This document shows, one piece after another, positions 8,870 through 19,600 of a DNA stretch of 64,000 nt. Below the pieces are notes generated by a model. That model was given only the letters and a program-made list of their open reading frames with translations. It made no database searches and had not been told where the DNA came from. Each line of letters begins with the position of its first letter. Positions within the stretch are counted from its first letter, which is position 1. The position numbers and the translations under genes were made by a program. The stretch covers positions 1,736,001 to 1,800,000 of the forward strand of contig NW_026570227.1 in NCBI RefSeq assembly GCF_019649055.1, written 5' to 3'. The DNA is from Paramacrobiotus metropolitanus (taxonomy: Eukaryota > Tardigrada > Eutardigrada > Parachela > Macrobiotidae).

Positions 8870-11863
8870 ATGCTGAGTGGGAATGACGTGTACCGCTGGA
8901 ACGCGGTGGACGTCCGTGACGACCCGGACACCCCCGTCCGCCACGGTTTCGTCGTGGACACCGCCGCCGCCGGGTTCCTGGTCGACTTCACCACCACCCG
9001 GCAGCTGATCCCCTTCCCACACCTCCGCCTCTGCGTCGACGTCCAGCCCACCACCACCCTCCGCGCCATCAACACCGCCGCCGCCCGCACCACCTCCGAC
9101 CTGCTGGAGGCCCTCCTGCGTACCCCCGCCGGTCCGCGGCAGTGGCGGCCGGCCACGCTCCTGTGCCACCGCACCCACCACTTCGCGTTTGTCGAGGTGC
9201 GGACGCCGGAGGGCGGCGTCGTCCGGGAGGTGGTGGCCAGTGATTGCGTGCGGACGCGGGTGGCGTGGATGGGGAATACCGTGCGGGCGTCGGATTTCGT
9301 CAAACAGCTGGTGATCCTCCCGGGCGATGTGGCGTGGCGGGAGGATGTGGTGGGGTTGTGGAACGCCGCCGCCCAGCAGTGCCGGTGTATGGCGGTGGGG
9401 CGGGTGGAGGGCCGCGGGGTCCTGGTGCTCCGGGGACGGAGACGGGACTGCTGGAATCACGTGGGTGATACACAGTTCTCATGTTTTCTTGTGTTTTCTC
9501 ATGTTTTCTTATGGTTTCTTATACTTTTATATGTCGCTTCTTTATTGATGAAAACCGAAACACAAAAGAGCCAGTAAAAAAAACATTGAGAGCAAGCGAA
9601 AAAGCTACACTTTATAACATCCAGAGTTCATTTAACTTTTCCGCTTCCCCCATTGTACCCATGACTGACGCCGCATTGCCCCGTTGTATCTCCAGAGAAA
9701 GTCGCTGTCGGAGGAATTCATGCGAGCGTTTTTCTCCTGTGTGGTCCCGCAGGCGCTTTCCTAGCTCCTTGATAAGGGCGATAGCCGATGGTCCCCACGA
9801 CCCCATTGTTTCGAAAGCTATCGGGGCGAAAATGTATCTGCCGTTCAAATACAAGTACGTTCTTGACTTCTTTTCTTCCGCCAGAATAGCGGCCGCTCCC
9901 GCCTTTGTCGAAGTGGACTTGACATGGGAAGCAGCGACAGTATCGACGCATGTGACATCCCACGCCAGGCACATTCCCCTTTTCCACGCGAAGGTTGTAC
10001 AACCATCCGGACGTCGTTCACTCGTGTGAGAGGTGCCGCGTGGTTCAAGTTTAGCTGGGATGCCAGCCGAGACGAAGGCGCGGCATACAATACTGTTGAG
10101 AGCACCATGGCGCGGATGCCTGCCAGCCGAAAAAAGGCACGATAGGCCGTGATGCGCTTGTCCATCAACTGGTTTGTGGCACTTCATACATTCATGCGGA
10201 TCACAGATCACAGCACCAAGTCTCAGTCCGACAGAGATTTTGAGCGTATCATCGTCAAGTAGGTTGCCAATATGAGCGGAGGGCAGCGCGTTGAGCCAGA
10301 CACCAGCTTCCGGCGTTGACTGGGCAAGAAGGCGGGCTTTGTTGATCTCGTCGTCGTGAAACAACTCAAGTAGACTGGACAGAGACGTGTTACACAAAGG
10401 TAGATCCCAAGTTTTCTGCAATTTGCGAAAGCCAAGTTCGGGCAATTCGGCTTGGCGAGCTTTCGCCTTCCACATCTCCTGAGCTTCGGTGACATCCACC
10501 GCCGGTCGTTCGGGAAGCAGCAAGGATACTAAGCCGGTTACGGAATGAATCGAGGCCAGATAAGCCGGGAGCGCTAATTCTTCCGATCGACGTATACCAA
10601 TACCACCTCTGCTAACCGGTAAGCTTGCTTGCCGCCAGCTCGGATAATCATCGTGATTGGTTCGGACATTGCACAGCAATTGGAAGCAAGAACGTAAAAC
10701 TTCATCGATCTTGTACAGTTGATGCGGATACTTCCAGGCATTGCAGCACCTTAACATGTAAATGATCTTAGGCGCACCAAGGCAATGTCTCAATAAGTAT
10801 AGGGCATGGTATATACTTTTATATATATACCAATGCCCGGTTTTATATATACCGATGCCTTTTATATATACCAGTGCCCGTTTTTTTAATCAGTTGCTAA
10901 CTCGTAGGTGAACGATCTATATGGGAAACTGGCGGAATCACGTGACCGCAGCTGGTGTCTCACCACGTGCGCGCCGGAAGTTATGGAGCCGGTGTGCAGT
11001 ATTAATCGCTTCCTGTCCAACGAGCTCTTCCTCCAGATCTTCGGTTTCCTGGATACCTACGAGCAGAGGCACCTCCGGCGCGTCTGTGACCTTTGGAACG
11101 CCCTCCTCACCTCCCCTTCCATCCTGCAGGACATCCACCTCCGGCTGTCAGACCTCCAGAGCGGATCCGCCGCGCACTACCACGACATGCGCCGTCTCGC
11201 CACCTGCGTGCACCGATGCGTTCTCCCTTCCGGAGGCCGGAGCCTCCTAGTCGAAGGCTGGGGCGTCATCACCTACGGGGACGCCGTCATCCCCATCCTG
11301 CAGATGATGCTGGAGGCCTGCGGCTACCAGGGCGTGCGCCGTCTGGTCCTCTCCACCATGATGCTGACCCTGGACCCCACCGACCTGTGGACGCGGGTGG
11401 GGGCGGTGTGCCGGGAGGGGGCGGTGCTGCGGAACGTCGTCCTGTGCTACTCCGCGGGAATGACCCAGTACGACTATTATCCCGTCGACGGGAGGGTCCC
11501 GGTGGGGCCGGACGTCGGGAGGGGGTTGTGGAAGGTCGTGGAGCGGAGTGTCGGGGGATTGAGCGGCGAGGAGATGGAACGGTTGACCGCGTGGGTCCGG
11601 AGTGATGCCGCAAGGGTCCGGGTTGTCGCGGTAAGGAGATGACTGACTTCCGGTTGGGTTGTATATATGAAATGAAGTGTTTATAGGTGTTGGAGGCGAT
11701 GGAAAAGGGCGGGGTCATGAAAGGAAGGCGGTGGACGGCCAGTGACCTTAGGGAGTTGGACGTCCGGAAGCTGCCGAAAGTCATGCAGTACACGCTGATC
11801 AAAGAGATGGTCAAGGTGCCGGGTGCGGCCGGCAACCACCCGTTGCTGGCTGCGTACGCGTGA
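8870..11863 (+). CDS. F-box protein with N-terminal beta-rich domain
   Basis: Exons 8870-9460, 10908-11630 and 11687-11863, all phase 0, total 496 residues. Residues 1-120 (NDVYRWNAVDVRDD, then HGFVVD, GFLVDF, RQLIPFPHLRLCVDV) read like a small beta-barrel (Tudor/SH3-like, inference). Residues about 229-270 are an F-box (INRFLSNELFLQIFGFL, then RRVCDLWNALL), the Skp1-binding motif of SCF ubiquitin ligases. The C-terminal half, with hydrophobic strands such as RRLVLSTMMLTL and VLRNVVLCYS, would be the substrate-binding part but shows no clear LRR or WD repeats. The donor of intron 1 is weak (CAC|GTGGGT) but is the only one that keeps frame. Intron 1 hosts an antisense LINE fragment and intron 2 is only 56 nt. 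I associate the N-terminal plus F-box arrangement with tardigrade or crustacean gene families; this is unverified. Confidence 0.8.
9612..10793 (-). mobile_element. 5'-truncated non-LTR retrotransposon (LINE) 3' ORF
   Basis: A 393-codon open frame antisense inside intron 1 of the F-box gene. It matches the C-terminal part of LINE-type polyproteins: a reverse-transcriptase thumb-like segment (SWRQASLPVSRGGIGIR, then ALPAYLAS), a Cys/His cluster (CMKCHKPVDGQAHHGLSC, a C-x2-C-x9-H-x4-C-type finger) and a restriction-like endonuclease-type stretch (ERRPDG, AWDVTC, then K-x(n)-K-x-YLYL). The catalytic palm is missing, as expected for a 5'-truncated insertion. The frame is uninterrupted, which suggests recent arrival. 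Matching 3'-terminal fragments lie at 46727-46872 and 47125-47235. Confidence 0.82.
10800..10880. repeat. Short tandem repeat in F-box intron 1
   Basis: Three or four imperfect units of about 26 bp sharing TATATATACC and a TGCCC tract, between the LINE fragment and exon 2. Confidence 0.6.
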
Positions 11864-13694
11864 CCGTTGCTCCTTATGCACCACTGGAATTGACCACTGT
11901 AGTCAATGTATAATTCTGCCGTTTTGTGTACTATATGTATAATAATTCTTTTGGTTGTACGTCTGTACTCTATATTGTACCTTTTAATGATAATTCTGTT
12001 ACTTTGCACTTTTCATTCAAGGCAGTTAATAAAGTACTTTTAACTTTACTTTATAGTTCAGTTTTAAACATTAAAAAACAGCCAAAGTACGTACTCGTAT
12101 ATTGTCTGCTTTCGGGTTAAAACGTTTCGGAGTTTTACGATCTCTGTCCCAAAATAAGGAGGAATTAGTTAAAAAAAAACATAATATAAATAATGAAAAC
12201 CCGGCGAATTTGACTTCGTTTATTAATATTTATTGTTTATTGCGACGGTAGGCAGGTAACCCATTAAAAACTAGAGGATCGTCATCTGGTGGGGGAATTT
12301 TAAACCTGACTCACAAAACATAAACTGTACATGGTGAGGAAGGTATAAGCATTAAATGGCAAACACAAAGTAATATTAATGCGAAAAACGGAAGCTATGC
12401 AGCAATTTTAACACGTTTCCATGCGTTACGATTAACAGTAAGCTGTGCGGTTCCCGTTTAATACGAAGGTTATATGAACGGGACGACTGCTTCACGACGG
12501 TCATCGCGCGGTAGTGCGGCACCCGCGGAACTTTTCAGGGTGCAAAATTTTATACAGCCAGGTTGCTTCCTGGTTTCCGTCGCTTGAACAGTGGCGAATT
12601 TCCATATTGTGCCATCAACTGGGCAGCGGATGTTTCCGGTAACGTTGCAATAGCCCGTATAGCTTTTTTTTGCGCGTCAGGCAATGGCTCCAGCGCGGAC
12701 GCAGGCGCACCACTCCTTGCGATGGAGCAACGGTCCAGATATGACTGGACAAATGCGCGATAAAGTCCAACGCGTTGGGGTACCGACCGTGCGTCTTTAA
12801 CACTGCTAGGCATTTTTTTGGCCTTTTTAATTTGATCAGTCCATTTAAGATGCTTATCAGTTATCACTCCCCAGTGTTTTACTAACTTTTCCGGTTCAAG
12901 CTTATGCCCATTCCAATCAACCGTTCACAATTGCCGGGCATACATTCGGGCTGCAGACAGTCCGCTTTCACCGTTTTCCTGGATGACTGCACCGCAACTG
13001 CCTGCCACTTCCGGTCGGTGTGTTGTTCCACGACCGCAGCGCGTACGCGTACGTAAACAAACACACACGCAACGTCAACACGCCGCCGCTTCCATTGACA
13101 CGACGCTGCTGTAAGCCCCGCCCCGACTGTCTCGCTCCACGTCGCGTGCAGCCAATCAGCGCACGCCGCACTTTTCAACCCGGCTTTGGCTGCAGCGATA
13201 CAGTTGCCGATCAGTTGTTCTTTGCGGCCGTTTTAATACGATAACACGCGTAGTCCTGAATAGCGCTGTGCTGGCTGATCATCAGCTGATGACGGATCAC
13301 CATGCTAATCCCGCCGCGTAATGCACAGCCGGCGCTTAGTGCTGCGCTCTTGTCTTAATCAGCCATCGATCACCCCGCGCACTAATCTCCCCCCGATCAA
13401 GCCAGTTGCCCGAAAGGTCATGATCGCGCCAACGGGATTATCCTGACCTTGCCCTGGGGATTTATTATTTTTTATTTATTTTTTGAATTTTTATTGGGGT
13501 GAAGAAATTTTTATGTAATCTGAGAAAGAATTTTTATATAACTGAATTATTATTGGATGGAGGAATAATTATATATAATCTTGAAAGGAGTTATTATTAT
13601 TGTCATTATTATTATTTCGGCACCAGAGCGGAAATAATCCCCCGGCTGCGCGCTGCACCGATGCCGGCGTGCCGGTCGTGCAGCGGCTGTGATT
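11864..13694. other. Spacer between F-box and colmedin genes
   Basis: An AATAAA lies near 12029, a plausible poly(A) signal for the F-box gene. A LINE fragment occupies 12550-12900. The GC-rich block 12990-13420 contains CCAAT at 13152-13156 and is the likely promoter region of the colmedin gene. Confidence 0.45.
12550..12900 (-). mobile_element. LINE reverse-transcriptase fragment
   Basis: Minus-strand frame reading KLVKHWGVITDKHLKW, then a segment with LYRAFVQSYLDRCS. This is the pattern at the end of the RT palm/thumb of Jockey/I-like LINEs (LGV-x-LD-x-L-x-W, then ALV-x-S-x-L-x-YC). About 110 codons remain. It is a different region from the fragment at 9.6-10.8 kb, so the two may be pieces of one family or of two. 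Confidence 0.7.
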
Positions 13695-16600
13695 ATGAAG
13701 GGTCGCGCCTACGATCACCGCTACTCGCCCGCATCCACCGCCTCCACGCCGCCCGCATCCCCCGCCAAGCCCCCGTCGCCCGCATCCAGCCGGCGGCGCT
13801 GCACGCAGCTGCTCCTGCGCATCCAGCTGCTGGGCCTGCTGCTCGTCAGTGTGGCCGCCGCCACCGGCTTCTTCCTCTTATACCGCGAGCTGACCGACAA
13901 AATCAGCAGTATGCTGAACAGTTGGCGGCGCTGACCGGCCAACTGGAGGGCCTGCAGCGCGATGTGCGCGCCTTCGCCAAGCAGGATTTCGTGGAGTTTG
14001 TCACCAGTGAAGTGGTGGAGGAGGGGGAGGAAGGGGAGGGTGGGGACGGGGCGGAGGGCGAGGGTGTCAAGCCCAAGAATACGCGCAGTGCCGGCTTCGG
14101 CGGGGGCCGGAAGAAGGGCGTGGCAAAAGGTCACGCGAAGGGTCATTATGTGGAGATGCTCAAGAAGGCTCCCCGGAAGCGCATCTCGCATCCGGTGGCT
14201 TATAAATACCGACAGGTCAGGTTTTACCGAAAAAATACGTTAATATAAAATTATTACCGCAGCGCATGCTGGCATACATCACTCGATGTCACCTTAATAA
14301 TCTTTTCTACATTTGTAAGATGGCAAAAAATTGGCGAAAAATTATACTAAAATTGTTTTGATAAAAAATAGAAAATAATTTGTTATACGAAAACACATAA
14401 TTATATTCTACGGTAAACAAGATTATCTCAGCGTGTGCTAGCACTCATCGCTCGATGTCACACTAAAAAAAATTGTTGGAAAATCATCTGTAAATTATAT
14501 TTTGTCGAAAAACTGAATTAGTTTATTGATTTTATTTTTTGTTATAATTTATAGGAAACTACGACCGTGTCCGGGACGACGGATGTGGCGTACGATCCGC
14601 AGTCGAACGTGGTGCAGAGCGACACGGAGTATGTTTGGCTGACCAGCCACAGCAGGATACCGGTAATTACTGGGCTTGTAACACGCTGCGCGCACCTTCT
14701 GACAGCCGCGGCTTTTTATTTACGCTCATGGCCACAATCACCTGGCTAATCGCTTTTCCAGCTCTTTCTCGAGATTTATGGCTTTTCCGCTCTCCAATCG
14801 AAAAATCATCAACTCGATACACAACATTTTTCACGAAAAACTCCGGTTCAATGATTCCTGCGTTAGGGAAAAATTCATCAGGAAAATGGTGATTTTTTTG
14901 CCGGGGAATTTTTTTTGCCGGTTGGTAATATTCGCTGAGTGAAGTTGCGGGCGAAAGTGATTATCTGGGGAAAGTGAGCGACAGATGCGTTATGGTTATG
15001 TAATTGATTAGACGCGATACGTATCAGCGTCTCTAACCGGGGCTTCGGCTGATCTAGTTAGGTGGATGCGAAGAACACTGCGCGCGGATCAGCGTGATGA
15101 AATGGACTGTCAGACACGTCCAAGCGGCTCATCACCGCCCGCCCTTCGCAACGCCGAGTTCATCATCGGCTAAGCTCCGTTGTACAGATAAATGTCCCAT
15201 TATCGACCGCGTCTAGCGACATTAATTATTGTAACATCCTCGTCTGCGGTTCCCACGAAGTGCGTACGTGGGAAAATATAGAAAAATTCTAAGTTAAAAA
15301 TGTTACCGCAGTGTGTGCTGGCACACATCGCTCGATGTCACGTTAACCGTCCTTTTGTTTGGCACAAATGAAAAATCAAGGACAAAATATCAAAACCATA
15401 ACGTATAGGTCTCTTTAGGCAAAAATTAAATGAATTTAAATAAGTGGAGTATTGCTGCAATAAATATCCGTGTTAAAACTGAATCTTTGCCAGGAAGTAA
15501 ATACGTGGGAAAATCGGCAGAAAACTTATTAAATTAGGGATATCACCGCAGCGGCTGTTAGCACACATTGCTCGATGTTACGTTAGTTATTCTGCGTTTT
15601 CTGCATAATTCAGCCAAGAAAGTTAAGGAAAAATAAAAAAGAATCACAGGCATTTATTAGGTCGGCAGTTTATTTTTCGGCAGTGATTAAAACATTTTAT
15701 TACGGAATTTATTTTTTTTATTGCCGGCGTATATGGCTATAATAATTTACTATTTTGCTATAACTTCTTGTGATTGATTGCCGGTTAATTATGCGGGAGA
15801 AACTAAGAGTAAGTGGCGCGAAGAAAGCGGGATCTGGTTGCGGCACTCGAATGCGTTCTGGTGCCTTTTGCGTGCTTGACGGCCGAAAATGGGTGTCAAG
15901 TAATATCGTTGTGATATTTATTGTCTGCCAAACAAGCCACTTGACGCGCTCACAAGTATTTATGCGCAACGGCCCAAACTATGCTACTGACACCTTCTCA
16001 TTACACCTTTGATCGACGCACTACCTGCACGGCTGCACCTGTTGCCGGTTGCCAATTTCGGTTGCTTGTTGCGGCCAGGTTTAACCTTATTAAATTAACC
16101 CGTCAACTTCGCCAGCGACAACCGGTAAACAACGATGCGTCTTCATTTTGCGGCTAATCCTTGATTATTCTAATCTTTTTTCCGTGAGACGGTTGTCTAT
16201 CACGTGCGGCAGCTGACGTGACCTTTAGGGTGACCTTCAAAATTATGACTGATTTATTTCGAATGTTTTTATCGTTTTTCTAAACAATTTTTTAAAAAAA
16301 TTCACTAAGAAAAGCGTGCAATTTTGACAATATATTTTAAAAATTCAATATATATTCAAATTTTGTTTTTAGAATTTAAAAAAATATAATAAGTATGGTT
16401 AGTATATATGTATAATATTTTTAAAAAAATTATTTAAGGCTGGTTGACGTAAATTGGGCGCGTAAAAGGCCAGAGTGTTATTTAATAAAATGTGCGAACG
16501 ATGGTCATAAAGCTTTGAAGAGTTAAATGTGTTCCGCCGGCAATAAAAGAGGAAGATTGCTGTTTTGACACTCGAGCGTCAAGCGGGAAAGAAAACAGCA

Positions 16601-19600
16601 AAGAACAGCTGTACATTTACGCTCCGCCGCGCCGGCTGTATGGGCCGCATTGTGGCATGCTGGTCGGCAAAAAATAACTCCCATTCACAGCAATTTGACG
16701 CCCTGTCACTGTTACCATCGTTCGACTAAATGCAGGCGTTCCAACTTTATTAAATTATTTTTTTATACGACGCTGGTTATTTGCCAATAACATCACCATT
16801 TGCCGGAAAAAAACAATTTTAATTAACTAATAAAAATTTACGATGTGCATGTTTATAAAGAATTTTATGGGCTGTGAAATAAATATTTTGAAAAAATCAT
16901 TGTGGCGCCAGGAAAACCATAAATGTTTTAGTAATTAAATACGAAAATCATTAAATATTTATTTAGAAAAGCCATTAAATATTTTTATTAATTATGTAGA
17001 AAAAATTTAAAGGTCTTCAGTAATTATATAGAAAAATCATTAAATGCTTTATTAAATAAATAAAAAAAAATCGGGAATTTTTTCTGCTGGTATCCGTCGA
17101 TTTTTTGCGTAAGAATATAGATCGGAAAACGAGCATTGGATTGTTAAGAAAACAGGGAAAATGTGGTCTTTTCTTGTCGGGGAAATCGATAGTTAATCAA
17201 AGACGCCGTTTACACAATGCCATCGCCGTTTTAATTTCCCGCAAATACAGATACACGTCGAACCGGCAACGCACTGCGCTAAACGCTGAAATGCCGGTTG
17301 GCGTTTTTTGCATACGCTTTGAGCGGCTAATGGCAGTGCTGAACTGCTGATCGTGGGAAACAATTAGAATGTGCATAATGTTGCTTAATCGCTTGACAAT
17401 TGTGTGCAATTCCCAGCCGGAAGTGATGCGCGGCTTGAGAGCGGCGTGTGTGTGCCGGTTAGGGTAAAACGATCCCGGCGTTTTAAATTTAGACGACAGA
17501 CCCAGCCGACCGTTTAGCATAGCAATGCGCGCAGCTATTACTCGACAGATCCCGTTGCAATGTGACCCGGCACAACGGAAAAGAGAGAGACGGAAGTTTC
17601 TTAGTTAATCAGCGATGGATGCCAGCGTCCCAACGCCAATTTGTCCGCGAACATTTATGCCGGGGAGTTGCGTAATGCTAACGAAGTTCAGCGTAATTAT
17701 TCGGCTGTTAGGACGTTTAAGTGCACTGCTCTTATAAGCATCGTTTTACGCACTTTGCATTTCCATAACAGATCAATTTTAATGGAATTTAAAAGCCGAG
17801 TTTATGCCTCTGAATCAATAGCAATTCCTACAGATATAATATATATGTTTTGTATATAAATATTCTTATATTTACTGCATATGTATAATTTATTTTCCAA
17901 TATATTTTTTTTGTATAATTTCCCTTTATTGCATGTATTATAGATTTTTATACATTTTTCGTAGAAAGGGCAGTTAAATATTTTTCTGCTTTTTAAAAAT
18001 ATAATTTTTTTTACAAAGTGTACATCAATATTTTCATATGTTTTACGTATATATTGCCATAGATAGTTTTTGTGTATAACGTAAGACATATATATTTTTA
18101 TGTGTTTTGGTACACAGCGTTCATTAAATTTTTTACACACATAGTTTTGTATGTACCGGTATACGCATATATATAATGTATGTACATAATTTTTTATTTT
18201 CGTATTAAGTTATAAATTAAATATTTTGTGTTTTGACTGGATGCAGAATTCTGTCAAACAATATTCTTTTTAACTTGAACAATTATTATTGCTATTATTC
18301 AGTACCAAAGAAATTAGGTTGTGTTCGTCTTTCTATTTAAAGGAAAAAACATCTCGTAAATGAAAATGAATGGTAGTGTAGCAGATGGGGTATGTTAACG
18401 GGACAGGAAAGAGACAGTCCTGACAGATTCCTGAAATACTCCTGTCAGGCCTGTCGGTACGCTTACAAACTCGCTAATATTAATGCGGTACATGTGTATG
18501 TGGGAATAGCAGCGGAAGTCGTGCGGGCTGCTGGTTATTTCCGGCACAAGGCAATATTGCCCTGATGTCAATTATGCCGGCAATTAGCGGCGGCATCCCT
18601 ACAACGTCTGCCGGCTGTGATTAGCCGCGTGCCGTCCACTGACGAGCCCAGCCAGATCCCCGCCAAACAAAACAAATTACCCACACGAAAGGTCAACACT
18701 GACAATTTTGACGGAAGGGGAGTTTTTTCAGTGCCGCTGTTCGTCGAAAAAAATTCTTAAAATATTGCGGGAAATTACTTTGTGTTTTCTACAGCTTTAA
18801 TTTTACTGAATTTAAAAATGACATGCAGTAATTATTCCACTCATACAGTTTGATATGTTAAAAAAATTCAGTAACAATATTAAAAATTGAATAATAATGC
18901 AGATATTCCCAGCTAAATTAATAATTTTATAAAATAAAATTAAATAAAATTAATTTGTGAAAATATAAATTAAGAATAAAAGCGCTAAAAATATGTGAAA
19001 AAAATTCTGGCTGATACAAATCATGAGAAAAATGTGGAAAACGAGAGTGACAGTATTTGAGTGGTCTGATTGAGCCGCATCAAGTGGCGACACACTTGCA
19101 AGAATAATATAATACTTAACTACAGAGGATAATTATGGAGCTGTTGGAAAAGTCGTTTATCACGCCGCTCACTGATGATTTTTGCTCTACTTGCTAACCG
19201 GCTATCGCTTACTTACTTTCTTTATAATTTCCGTCAAATGACCAGTGGACAGTGGCCGGTGCTGAAACGGCAAAATTAATTAGCGAATTTGTTTTTGTTG
19301 CAGTTGTACGCGCTGAAAGAATTCTGCCAAGCGACCCGGGCACACTGTGTGCAGGATTTGGAGGCCTTCATTAAAAGCCCGGAAGGTCAGGCCAAAATCA
19401 ATTATTAAATATTAAACCGAACTAAGAACAAAATCAGTAACAAAATATCTATAAAAACCGTATATCGATAGCGAAATATCAGCAATAAAATGTAATAAAT
19501 AGTAAATTCTGTATGACTGATAAAAAAGCGAAAATTCAACCAAAAAATTAACTGTATTAACCAGTACGTTCTCAAGTCAAAAACCCCTCGAATAAAACGT

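Noticed and set aside
8837-9460. 207-codon minus-strand frame opposite F-box exon 1
   Set aside because: Shadow of the GC-rich plus-strand exon, which has a consistent splice chain and F-box downstream.
13499-13890. Plus-strand frame upstream in the coiled-coil phase of colmedin exon 1
   Set aside because: Arg/Pro/Ala-rich shadow of the real transmembrane frame; only its part after about 13902 looks coding.
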